Source: Simmondsia chinensis
Lineage: Eukaryota > Streptophyta > Magnoliopsida > Caryophyllales > Simmondsiaceae
NCBI GenBank assembly: GCA_018398585.1
Contig: JAGTTD010000020.1
Span: forward strand, 19,750,350-19,814,349
Direction of reading: 5' to 3'
Length of the DNA stretch: 64,000 bases
The first letter of the stretch is position 1, and every line of letters begins with the position of its first letter. The position numbers and the translations under genes were made by a program. This document shows, piece by piece, positions 22,500 through 32,647 of this stretch. Below the pieces are notes generated by a model, which was not told the origin of the DNA, ran no database searches, and saw only the letters and a program-made list of their open reading frames with translations.

Positions 22500-25400
22500 G
22501 GAGAGTTGCAAATTCTGTAACACCAAGTCCTTTGGTAAAGATGTCCGCAACTTGTCCCGAAGAGCGAACGAACGAGGTCTCTATCTCCTTTGACACCAAC
22601 TTTTCTCGAGTGAAATGACAATCAATTTCAATGTGCTTCGTTCTTTCATGGAAAACGGGATTAGAAGCAATATGAAAAGCGGCCTAATTATCACAAAATA
22701 AAATAGAAGCATAGTTAGTAGAAACCATAAGGTCAGTCAATAAATAACGCAACCATATTAGTTCACTAGTCATGGTTGCCATAGATCGGTATTCTGCCTC
22801 GGCTGAAGAACGGGAAACCACACTTTATTTCTTTGAGCACCATGAAATTGGTGCACCTCCCAAGAACATAACAAAACCTGTGGTTGAAAGACGTGTGGTA
22901 GGACATCCTGCCCAATTTGCATCATAGTAAGCTCGTAAATGAAGGTCATTATCCGAAGGCAAATAAATTCCCTATCCTGGTGTTCCCTTCAAGTACCGCA
23001 ATACCCGTGTTATCGCTTCAAGGTGCGGCGCTCTAGGAGCATGCATGAACTGACTCAGAATGCATACGGCATAACTAATATCTGGTCTAGTTATTGTTAA
23101 GTAGAGGAGTCTTCCCACAAGCCTCCTATATCTACCTTTGTCTTCAATCTTATCCCCCACCTGATCCGCTAACCCATGATTCTGAACGATAGAGGTAGGG
23201 GCTAGACCGACCTCACTCAAAATGTCCAACACATATTTACACTGACTTAAAACAATTCCTTCAGGAGATCGAACCACCTCGATTCCTAGGATATACTTGA
23301 TGGGTCCTAGGTCTTTGATCCCAAAAGAAGCATTCAACATCTTTTTTTACATTATTAATATGATCTTGATTGTTCCCGGTGATAATAACATCGTCAACAT
23401 AAATTAATATCTCGGTAAAAATTCCATTATTATGAAAAGTGAAGAGCGAATAGTCCGCTCTCGATTGTGTACAACCGAGATCTTGCAGGGTGGAGGTCAA
23501 TTTGTGATTCCAGTTACATGAAGCTTGTTTAACCCCCATATAAAGATTTATGTAATCGACATACTTTGCCCTTATGTTGTTGCTCAAAACGCTGTGGAAG
23601 TTTCATGTAAACTTCCTTGTTCAAGTCCCCATGCAAAAAGACATTATTTACGTCTAATTGATGTATGATCCAACTCCTAGCAACTGCAATAGCTAGAACA
23701 CATTGAATAGTAACCAATTTGGCAACGGGGGTAAAAGTATCATGATAATCTATACCTTCAACCTGAGTGTAGCCTTTTGCAACTAATTGCGCCTTGTACC
23801 TTTAAATCGACCCATCTAATTTGTACTTCACTTTATAGACCCATTTTGAGTCAATGGTCCTTTTTCTCTCTGGCAGGTCCTTTAGCGTCCACATCTTCTT
23901 CTCCTCTAAGGCACGAATCTCTTTCTCCATGGCATCTCTCCAATGCTTGTACTCAACTGCCTGCTTGAACGTTTTCGGCTCATCACAAGATGTGATGGCA
24001 CTCAAAAAGTTGCAATGAGCGTTAGAAAAATGCACATTAGTAGTGAAATTCAAACTGGGATACACTATACTAGAATTGGCTGAAGGAGCGGTAGCAGGAG
24101 TATGGGCTATAGAGGACGGAATGTCACAAATATGATCTTGATATTTTGCCGGTGCAGAACGTAATCGAGCACTCTTTCTGACCTTTTGAACGCCTTCTTC
24201 ACTGACCCGTGAGTCCAAAACACCCACAACATCATCTGTCACAACATCGGCTCTAGTCCCGAGATCCCTTTCGGTACCTGAGGGGCTGACCGAACCAGCC
24301 TCTGCTGGTTCTGTGTGGTTCTGTTCAGACCGAACAGACCGGTCTGTAGGTACTGACCAAACAGGCACTGTTCAGTTAGCAGGAGTCGGCTCGCTATGTA
24401 TTGGTTCGTCACCATAAAATGCAGAATTCGGGTTTTGTTGAGCGTATTTAGTGGTCACATCTTGGGTTTAATGAAGGGAAGATTGCTTCATAAAAATGAA
24501 CATCTCTAGAAACGACAATTTTGTTTTCTTCCCGATTATAAATTTTGTACCCTTTCTGCCCATGTGGATAACCCACAAAAATATCCAAAGCTGCCCGATC
24601 ATCAAATTTATCACTTTTCCTATCTTTTGTTTGATAATAGCATAGACTTCCAAAGACACGCAAATGGTCATACACGGGTAATTTCCCAAAAAGCATCTCA
24701 TAAGGGCTTTTATTATGAAGAACCGAAGAAGGAGTTAAATTAATCAAGTAAGCTGCTGTTAAAATGCACTCACCCCAAAAGTTTTTAGGTAATCCAGCCT
24801 GAAAACGAAGTGCTCTTCCTACTTCCAAAAGATGTTTGTGTTTACGCTCTACCACTCCATTTTGTTGCGGCGTTCCAACTAGAGAAGTTTGGAATTGGAT
24901 CTTGTGACTCGTGTAAAACTCCAGAAGCTGTCCATACTGGAATTCTTGCCCATTATCGCTCCTTATTTGCTTAACTTGAAACCCAAACTGTGTTTTGACC
25001 ATACGGCAAAAGTCCATGAGTAGCTTATGTGCTTGGGATTTCTTTCTCATTAGAAAAACCCAAGTACATCGACTATAATTGTCAACAATGGTGAGAAAAT
25101 ACCTAGCACCAATTAGAGACAAAACTCAATAAGGACCCTAAATATCACAATGTATAAGATCAAAACAACCACGAGTCTTAGTAACAGACGATGGAAAAGG
25201 CAAATGTGCCTACTTGGCACGATGCCAAATATCACAAGCAACAAAATTTTCTTAATACTCAAATTGGGAAAAGCACATAGTTTCTAAAACGATACATGAC
25301 CCAAACGTTGATGCCAAAGCACGGCATCTTTATTCAACTCTACCGAAAAGGCCAAACCACCTATGATCTGTGCTTGCAACAGGTATAGCCCATCTCGCTG

Positions 25401-26795
25401 CTTACCCTCTCCAATCTGCCTCTTCGAGTGTAGGTCCTGTAAATAGCAAATATTATGATGAAATGTTAATGTGCATTTTCCACTTCGGTTTAACTTGCTC
25501 ACTGATAACAAATTGTAATGAAAACTAGGCACGTAGAGCACATCATGGAGGACAAATTTTCTGAAATTTTGACCTTTCCCACATGGGTCACTGTCAACGA
25601 GGCCCCATTTGGTAACTTAATAGGCCCAACCAAATTATTCACATTTACATCAAACATAATGGATGGAGAGGACACCATATGGTCCGTTGCACCTGTGTCG
25701 ATTATCCAATCACAAGATGATAAAACTTGACCTATTAACACTAGGAGAGGATGTAGCGGGACCAAGGAGGGATAAGAGCTGTTGATAGTGGACCATGGAG
25801 AGACTCGAAATGGGGCTACTGGTGTCCTCCAGTGATTCGGTTGCTGTTGCGGCTGCAACCGACCCACGATTCCCTTTGCCTAGCCCCTTGTTCTTCCAAC
25901 CGAGTGGGTATGCAATCAACTCAAAACACCGCTCCTTCGAATGTCCCTGTTTCTTGCAATGTGCACACGTAAAACGGTTAAAACGACGGGTACCCGCCAC
26001 CAAAGTGGTGCCACCTTCCACAGTTTTTGCAACCAAAACTGTGGCCTCAGGGACGGCGTGTGAAGCCACTGCGACGTTTTGTTGTTTCTCCTCCTAACAC
26101 AGTGTCGAATACCCACTACTAATAGATATTAGGGGTTTTGTGTTCATAAGTTGTGAATGAATAGTCAAAAAGGAAGCATCAAGACCCATTAAAAGGTCTA
26201 ACAATTTTTCCATATCTCGAATTTGCGAAAAGGCTTTCGCATGTCCACAAGTACAAGGCGGGATCTCCGCTAGCGTATACAATTCATCCCACAAAGACCT
26301 AAATTTGGTGAAATAAGTGTAAATGGGCAAATTATCTTGCCTCAAGTGTGAGATCTCGCGTTTTAATTCGTAAATACGAGGAACGTTTCCTTGAGAAAAT
26401 CTCTCTTGTAGATCTAGCCAAATATCATTCGCAGTTTCCAAATAAGTAATGCTCTCGTTAATCTCTGTAGACATGGAATTTGAGATCCAAGTTGCAACCA
26501 TGGAGTCGCATGCGCTCCAAGTTTCAAAATCCGGTGAATCCTCACTCGGTTTGGCAATACTTCCATCAAGAAAACCAACTTTCCTCTTTGCCTTAAAAAC
26601 CTTAAGAATTGCCCTTCTCCACGAAGGGTAACTGGCGCTCGTTAAGATGTTTTGAATGAAAATCAAGCTCGGATTATCCGAGGGATGTAGATAAAATGCA
26701 GAGTTAACATCAATGACTCCCCCTGTCGAGGGAGCCGGCATGATATTTTGATTAGCACTAATTTGAGAAGTCTCACTATTGTTAACACCCGCCAT
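22500..26795 (-). pseudogene. Copia gag-pol pseudogene
   Basis: Read leftward. Gag at 26094-26795 starts MAGVNNSETSQ and contains the YLHPSDNPSLIFIQNIL block; a stop follows. Zinc knuckle CAHCKKQGHSKERC is at about 25926-25967. Protease motif WIIDTGATDHM lies near 25700. The pre-integrase motif LWHQRLGHVSF ends at about 25284. Integrase core is at 24448-25122 with TIVDNYSR, RSDNGQEF and GTPQQNGVVERKHKH. RT is in pieces at 22972-24368 with the active site YVDDVIITG. RNase H decays through 22500-22960. Several stops interrupt it, including TAG for Trp and TGA for Arg before the integrase core. It is related in protein sequence to the element at 60530-64000, but the LTRs differ. Confidence 0.9.
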
Positions 26796-26938
26796 ATTCT
26801 ACCAAGTCAAAACACCAAACAAGCACAAGAAGCAAGAGGGAAGAAGTAAAACTCACAAGGCACTAAGAGTGCAAGCAAAACCGTGGAGATTGATGACGGC
26901 AAATGGAAAGACACCACCTCAATGCAAGATCGAAGCTT

Positions 26939-26950
26939 GCTCTGATACCA
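26939..26950 (-). other. Primer-binding site, initiator-Met tRNA type
   Basis: The minus strand reads TGGTATCAGAGC immediately inside the 5' LTR. Confidence 0.9.
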
Positions 26951-27269
26951 TGTTAAAAGGTGAAAGTTAGAGAATTGTAAAAGAAGTAATAATGAAGACT
27001 TTTTATCTAATTGATATTTCCCTAGTACAACTGACAAATTTATACAAAAGGAGAAAGACAAATAATTGGGAAGGGAGGAAATCATGGATTTCCCTTTACA
27101 AAAGAAGACTAAAGAAATCTCCAATATTGTAAGGGAGAGGATGGAGGGTCGGCTATCAAGGAGTCCCAAAGAGGGAAAATGAAGATTACTGTTCTAATTT
27201 AATTACAAATATACTCTAATACCTATACAAGATTATACTAGTAAAATACAAGAAATATACCATTCAACA
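26951..27269 (-). repeat. Copia 5' LTR (nested element)
   Basis: 319 bp, TGTTAAAAGG to CATTCAACA on the plus strand; partner of 22123-22451. Confidence 0.9.
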
Positions 27270-27628
27270 TCCATGGACACCACATCACACCAAATTGTGT
27301 CCCGATGCCTCCTTCCAAATGAAAACTTAGCCAAGCAAAACTTACGTGGGATTCCTTGATCGCCTTTTTTGGAAGTACCATAGGGAATTGGATAATCCAC
27401 CGTCTTCAGCCCTAACTTCTGGATAGCTTCTACAGAGATGGCATTGATACAATTTCCGTGATCGATGGCTAGGCGACATACTCTCTCGCCTATGGTACAC
27501 GTCGTCTGGAAGATGGCTCGGTGATGTTGTTCTTCTCTGTTTTTGTGGATAGTGCCCGATTTTAAGGGGCGTTGGGTACAGATCCTGGCGCGTAGAAAGG
27601 ATGTGCCTCGGTTTGAATCAAGCCACAC
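27270..27628 (-). pseudogene. Gypsy retropepsin N-terminal part
   Basis: The minus-strand frame contains CTIGERVCRLAIDHGNCINA, then ISVEAIQKLGLKT and WCDVVSMD. This is the first half of a plant Gypsy aspartic protease. The usual active-site D-[ST]-G triad reads DHG, a probable loss of catalytic competence. The Copia insertion cuts the frame right after VVSMD, and the gene resumes at 22122. Almost no gag remains between here and the LTR at 27772. Confidence 0.7.
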
Positions 27629-27771
27629 TTGATTTGCCAGAATTGCTCTTCGTTTGCCTCTAACTTCCTCTCGACGTGCTGAAGTCAGTTATGGTCAGCG
27701 TCGTCTTCAACGGCAGTGGTCTCTCGATGTCTCAGTGCCATCTCAGAAATGTTCTGAGCTCTAATACTAGA

Positions 27772-28306
27772 TGATGCAGTGCGTAGTGGGATAAAAGGGC
27801 CTACGAGAAGATTCAACGACCTTCTCTTTGACTTTCATTTATAAGTGAAATAAAAACTACAAAGAGGGGTAGATAAAAGCTTTCCCACACTCCGGGAAGT
27901 CAAGTAACTCCAAAGATAAAGAGGTATTTTCTCATAAATCAACTCTCTGATTTTCCTACCTAGAACTGGCCTCTATGTATAGAGGTAAAATACAAGATTT
28001 AAATTTTGAATTCAAATTTTAAATTCAAATAAAATAAAATAATATCATAATAGAATCAAATCAGATTCAAATTAATTAAAAATTTAAAAATCAAATCAAA
28101 TTTTAAAACCAACCCAAATTTAAATATAAAATCAAATCAAATTTAAAAAAATCAAATTACATTCAAAATTCGAATTTAAATTTAAAATTAAAAAAGATTT
28201 AATTTTAGATTCCAATTTCAAATTCAAATTTAAAATAAAGGAAATAAACTCAAAAAAGGGGAAAGAATTAAAACTAACATAAAATCTCGGATTGGCCGCT
28301 GCATCA
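27772..28306 (-). repeat. Gypsy 5' LTR
   Basis: 535 bp, TGATGCAGTGCGTAGTGGG to GGCCGCTGCATCA; partner of 21004-21533. Confidence 0.82.
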
Positions 28307-28525
28307 CTTATTTTAAGTTACTTGCTTCACTAAAAGAAAATTAGACAATAGGGCAAAAAAATTCCCTCAATAAAGCAACAAAGTGACTTACCAAATAGGG
28401 TAAAAATTAATTTTGCCGTATAAGGTGTAACTTACTAGTTTATGAAGGCAAAAAAAATTTTGGCCCCTTAGGATAGTAGCTAATACGGCATAAAATCTTG
28501 CCATCAAAAGTCATTCAAGTTCCGA

Positions 28526-28975
28526 AGCCTAAATGACTTATACAGCATTATGAAGTGCTGTATTAGGGCTTAGGCATATACGACTTAATATGGCACTATT
28601 TTGTGCCTTATTGGAGCTAAAGATGTAAGGCTTAATATGGCACTATAAAGTACCATATTAGACCTAAAGATGTAAGGCTTAATATGACACTATAATGTGC
28701 CATGTTAGGCCTTAGACATATATGGTTTAATACAGCACAAGTGGCACTATAATATGCCCTATTAAGCCTTAGACATATATGGCTTAATACGGCACTATTT
28801 TGTGCCATATCATACCTAAAGATGTAAAGCTTAAACGGCACTATAGTGTGCCGTATTAGGCCTTAGACATATATGGCTTAATACGGCACTATTTTGCGCC
28901 CTATTAGACCTAAAGATGTAATCCTTAATACTACACTATATGGCACCGTAATATGATTTATGCCTCTGATGCTTA
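28526..28975. repeat. Left subterminal tandem repeats with palindromes
   Basis: About eight diverged units of ~47 bp of the form TTAATATGGCACTATAATGT-GCCATATTAGGCC-AAAGATGTAAGG. Each has an inverted-repeat core (GGCACTATAATGTGCC type). In CACTA elements such subterminal repeats bind the element-encoded protein; that role here is inferred. Confidence 0.75.
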
Positions 28976-29390
28976 GAACGGCTTCTCTAAGACCTAATAT
29001 GACACTATAAAGTTTTGCACTACCTAACATAATGTACATGTAGATTTGCATAGATATTTTACGAATTTAATATTATAACCTATTTCACCCATAAGTTTTG
29101 TTTGTTCGTCGTATTCTAACACAATCCCACCAAAACCTATAAAATACAAACCAACTAGTACTGAAATTTTCATAACATCATCAAAAAGTACCAAACTCCA
29201 ATACCAAAATGCATTACAACCAAATAAACTCAAAGCAATGTATACAAGTTTTCACAATCTTGTCAAATCAAACACACAGCAGCCTACCATAAGAGCTTCT
29301 CCAGAAGCCGAGCTTTGTTGGCCACCACCTTGGTTTTGAATCTGCATAGAAAATTTATTGTTAAACACATATAAATTTTATCATTTCAAT

Positions 29391-29860
29391 TTAGTATTGA
29401 TAAAAAAGCAATACAAATAATTTTACCATAGATCGCATCATGGACATCGTCTCCTCCTTAAAACCAGCCTTCTTCTCTGCAGCCTCGGTTCTAAACTGGG
29501 CGTGCTCGTCTCTCAGCTTGGATTCCCTTTCTGTAACTTCAGCTCTCAGTTGGGCTTCTTTTTCTGCAACTTTAGCTCTGATATGGGTAATAAGAGCGGC
29601 CTCTCGCTGAGCAACTTGTTGAGCTACTTGCTCTGCAACTTGCCCAGCCACGCGTTGCTCCATTTCTACCTCTAATATACGTGGATGCTCATCATAATCG
29701 TAAATGCTCTGTCTCCGTATTATTGGAGGCAACCCAGCTCCCATCCCTCATTGATGTCCTAACCGGTGGCCAAATACTTTTGTATGGGCCTCGGGAGTCG
29801 TAAGGTCATAAACACCATGCTTCGTCAATTCCTCTCGTGTAATTTGAGAAGCGCATTATA
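29391..29860 (-). pseudogene. Coiled-coil protein relic, CACTA accessory (Ptta/TNP1-like) candidate
   Basis: A 117-codon minus-strand frame (29391-29744) is strongly helical and charged, with QVAEQVAQQVAQREAALI, then EKEAQLRAEVTERESKLRDE and EEETMSMMR-like ends, consistent with a coiled coil. The same frame continues upstream through an in-frame TGA into HGVYDLTTPEAHTKVFGHRL, so the start at 29744 is only the first ATG after a nonsense mutation. The position inside a CACTA-like element and the coiled-coil C-terminus suit the plant transposase-associated Ptta/En/Spm family. This is an inference without a catalytic motif. Confidence 0.5.
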
Positions 29861-31257
29861 TGACACTTGGCTGAATGAACAATAACATGTTAAACCAGAA
29901 CATAAACGAAGATGGAAATAATGAATTTCATAGCATGAAAGACAATGTACTTGAGGAAAACTAAGGTGAGTGCAAATGAATTAAAACATCGAACAATCTG
30001 TGCTTAAGAGAATTACATATGTTGGGATCATTCAACATGAGAAAGAGGCTGACATTTTACATTGTGGCTAAAAGCGGCTAAAATCTAATTCTCCTTTAAT
30101 TGAAACAAATTAACAAATCTTTTACAATGCATTAGCATAATTTTGCCAATATAAGACTAATAATTGGTACCGCTTACTGGTATAGACTTCGCTGTTGCAT
30201 ACATTGCATTAGAAAGCTAAGTTGGAAAGTGTACATGTTGTTACGCAACAACCCAATATAAGTATCTACTCAACTAATAAAAATGTGTTTCTTATAAAAT
30301 AAAAAAGAAGAAAGTTCACAAAAGGGTGAAACAGGCACCAAATGGGCTGGGGACAGTACTGGGGGTGGCGCAGCTAATACTATATGGAGTATACTACAAG
30401 TCAACAAAGTAGCAGACAGAGGCGCAGAATAGGGCAAATTCACAAAAAAGGAATTCAATGTAAGAAGATTTGATCTTGTAAATGCAAAAAAATGAAAGAG
30501 ACTTCTAGTGTTTGATAAAAAAACGGCATATGCAAACTCTTAAGAGAATGACGTCTTTTCAGTTAATAGTTTTGCATTATACTTTGTTGAGCCTACTTTT
30601 TTGAGTTCTCTCACTATCAATCTTGTTATTATATGTACAAAATATCTTAAAATCACACATACTTAAGTTTTGTGATATGAGAATGTACTCTATTAGACAT
30701 CTTAAAATCCCTCCAACAACTCATATTCATATATGAGTAATATAACTAATAAAGTAATAGATTGTGATGAGCTAGCCTCATTGGTGTGGTCAGACGGCAC
30801 TCGGCTTTCAATATTGTCACATCCTGTATAATGTAATGCTTAAAATCACACATTATCATGAGTAATTCACTCTATAGAATTAAAAGAATAGTTGCAACAA
30901 ACATACCAGACTGCAATGGGCCAACCTCATAAGCGTGGTCTGAAGTGCTGAGGCTTGCCATATAGTTAAACTCTGCATGGTGTTACAAAAAATAACAACT
31001 TCAAAGAATTGAAATATTTAGACGGGCTCATTAATTGAGCCCTTAATTGAGTCATTAAAGCATAAATATCAAAACAAAGTCCATATTAAACAGTAGCCAA
31101 AAAAATTAAGATGAAGAAAATTGATTCCAATATGTCCACATAATTATGCAAAGAAAATTAACCATTTAAAGATTGGGAGGGGAAAAAAAGATGTTTCAAA
31201 TACGAAAATAAAATTAAGAAATGTAAGCAGAAAGATTCTATTGACTTTTGTCCTTTG
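29861..31257. other. CACTA-like element interior, no gene seen
   Basis: AT-rich, no recognisable domain. A weak direct repeat (GATGAGCTAGCCTCATTGGT near 30767 and GGGCCAACCTCATAAGCGTG near 30916) is visible. Confidence 0.4.
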
Positions 31258-31262
31258 GCCAT

Positions 31263-31463
31263 TGTTGAAAATATTACATAGTATTTTTTTGTTATACTTG
31301 TATTTATGTATTTACTTGTATTTAGTATTCTACGCATTTACTAGGGTAGACATTAGATTAACTTTGCCCATTTATTTCCCCTAGTAACCGGCAAAGCTTT
31401 CAAGAGGGAGAGGGAGTGTTTTGCTCATTGTGTTTATTTCTTTAATTATTTGCATTACTCATG
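31263..31463 (+). mobile_element. Solo LTR, left part (TSD GCCAT)
   Basis: Starts TGTTGAAAATATTACATAG and matches the first ~200 bp of the LTR at 60530-60877. GCCAT at 31258-31262 is duplicated at 37997-38001. The rest of the LTR lies at 37847-37996, beyond an inserted Copia element. Confidence 0.88.
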
Positions 31464-32597
31464 TGTTATTGTTGGTAAATATATGACGTAGTTCGAGTAA
31501 AAGAAAAATAATTAAAATAAGGGAGGACAAAAACGTAGCATTTTTTAGTTTGAAGTAATTCTTTGAATTCTATTTTTGGGGCAATGTCTGAATTGCCCCT
31601 CACTTGTGAAATTAATTACTTGTTTGTATGAGATGCCCAGCTGCCCGGATGTACTATTTCCTGCCCGAAAAGTGCTGCCCGCTCTGATCCAAATTGTACT
31701 GGCTGCCCGGTTTGGGCTGCCCATGCTGCCCGAACAGTACTCCTGCCCGGATCCCTTTTGTTTTGGTGTACAGCTGGCTTGCTTTTCCTTTTCATCCTCA
31801 TCTCTCTCTCCCTGAACCAGAAACCCGTTAGGGTTTTCTTGAGAGGCTCTTCCAGAAGGTTCTGTTGCTTCATCCCGGCCGTTCGAGCCTCGACACGCGT
31901 CACAAGATCCGGGGCCCTCGATATATGAACCGTGTGTAAGTTCTCGACCGTCCGATTGTTGCGTAAGTTAAAGGCTGTGATGAGCTTTAGGGTTTTTTGC
32001 TTAGGTCGTAGCTTGGGGGTATTTAATGCTGAGTTGGTTGAGTTGTAGAGGTAACGAAAATCAGTTTTTTCTTCTCCTCTCCCCTTCTCTCTCTGGCGAT
32101 TTTTTACCCTTGAAGGCTCCCTTGAAACCCTAATCCTAAAAACGAATCTCTGAGCCATAATACACTTAGGTTCCAACCTCGTGAGCCTCGGATCGAAGTG
32201 TAATCGTGTTCGTTGAGCTCCGTTCGTGCTATTGGAGTTCCGTTGCTGGCCAGAAGCTTTGTTCGTGTTCCGGTGGAGGTCCGGTCGTGGAGTTCTTGAA
32301 GTGTTCTTGAGCCTTACTCGTGGTGTGAGCGACTTGCTTGCAATTTCGGTAAAATCTAGTTCACAAGGGGAGGTATACTTCTAAACCTACTAGATTCGGT
32401 TGTTCTCTTGAGTCTTGTGTTGTATTTGAGGTTTATGAAGTGATTTGTGTTGTAATTAGTCTAGGTCTAGTTTAAGTTGGTTCTTGTGGGGCAAGATCTG
32501 AGATCTTGAAATTATTGCTGTGTGTTATCTTTGTGTGTCTTGTTTGAGAAGTTTATCTGAGTCATTTTGTGTAAGTTTTGAATAATTACACATAACA
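31464..32597 (+). repeat. Copia 5' LTR
   Basis: 1134 bp. Between 31641 and 31749 it contains six CTGCCCG and one CTGCCCA heptamers, mostly spaced by short intervals. A 186-codon antisense open frame (31616-32176) is present in both LTRs but shows no domain. Confidence 0.97.
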
Positions 32598-32599
32598 AG

Positions 32600-32611
32600 T
32601 GGTATCAGAGC
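32600..32611 (+). other. Primer-binding site, initiator-Met tRNA type
   Basis: TGGTATCAGAGC two bases inside the 5' LTR. Confidence 0.95.
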
Positions 32612-32647
32612 CCAGGTTAGAACACGGTCTAAAATAAAAAAAAAAAA

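Larger units (their letters stand above)
22123..27269 (-). mobile_element. Decayed Copia retrotransposon nested in the Gypsy protease gene
   Basis: LTRs at 22123-22451 (329 bp) and 26951-27269 (319 bp) begin TGTTAAAAGGTGAAAG and end ATTCAACA on the plus strand. The minus-strand primer site TGGTATCAGAGC is at 26939-26950, one base from the LTR, and the purine tract (complement of CTCCCCCTCAA) is at 22452-22462. Flanking 5-mers TCTGT and TCCAT agree at 3 of 5 positions, so the duplication has decayed or a border is off by a base. The domain order on the minus strand (gag, protease, integrase, RT, RNase H) is that of Copia. Confidence 0.9.
21004..28306 (-). mobile_element. Internally deleted Gypsy (Ty3-type) LTR element, split by a Copia
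   Basis: LTRs at 21004-21533 and 27772-28306 (about 530 bp) start TGATGCAG and end GCATCA. Flanks CTTAG (20999-21003) and CTTAT (28307-28311) are a 4/5 duplication. Just inside the right LTR the minus strand reads AGTATTAGAGCTCAGAAC, a degenerate initiator-Met tRNA primer site. Just inside the left LTR is the purine tract GGCCGAAGAGAA. Without the Copia insertion the internal region is only ~1.1 kb and encodes a retropepsin region and a short basic C-terminus. Gag, reverse transcriptase, RNase H and integrase are absent, so it needed a helper element. Confidence 0.82.

Noticed and set aside
28526..28975. CRISPR-like array of regularly spaced repeats
   Set aside because: Units are contiguous, diverged tandem repeats without unique spacers, in a plant transposon; no cas genes.
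31616..32176. 186-codon antisense frame, present identically at 36860-37420
   Set aside because: Both lie in the LTRs of the young Copia, so identity only reflects LTR identity. No domain, no start context evidence; most likely fortuitous.
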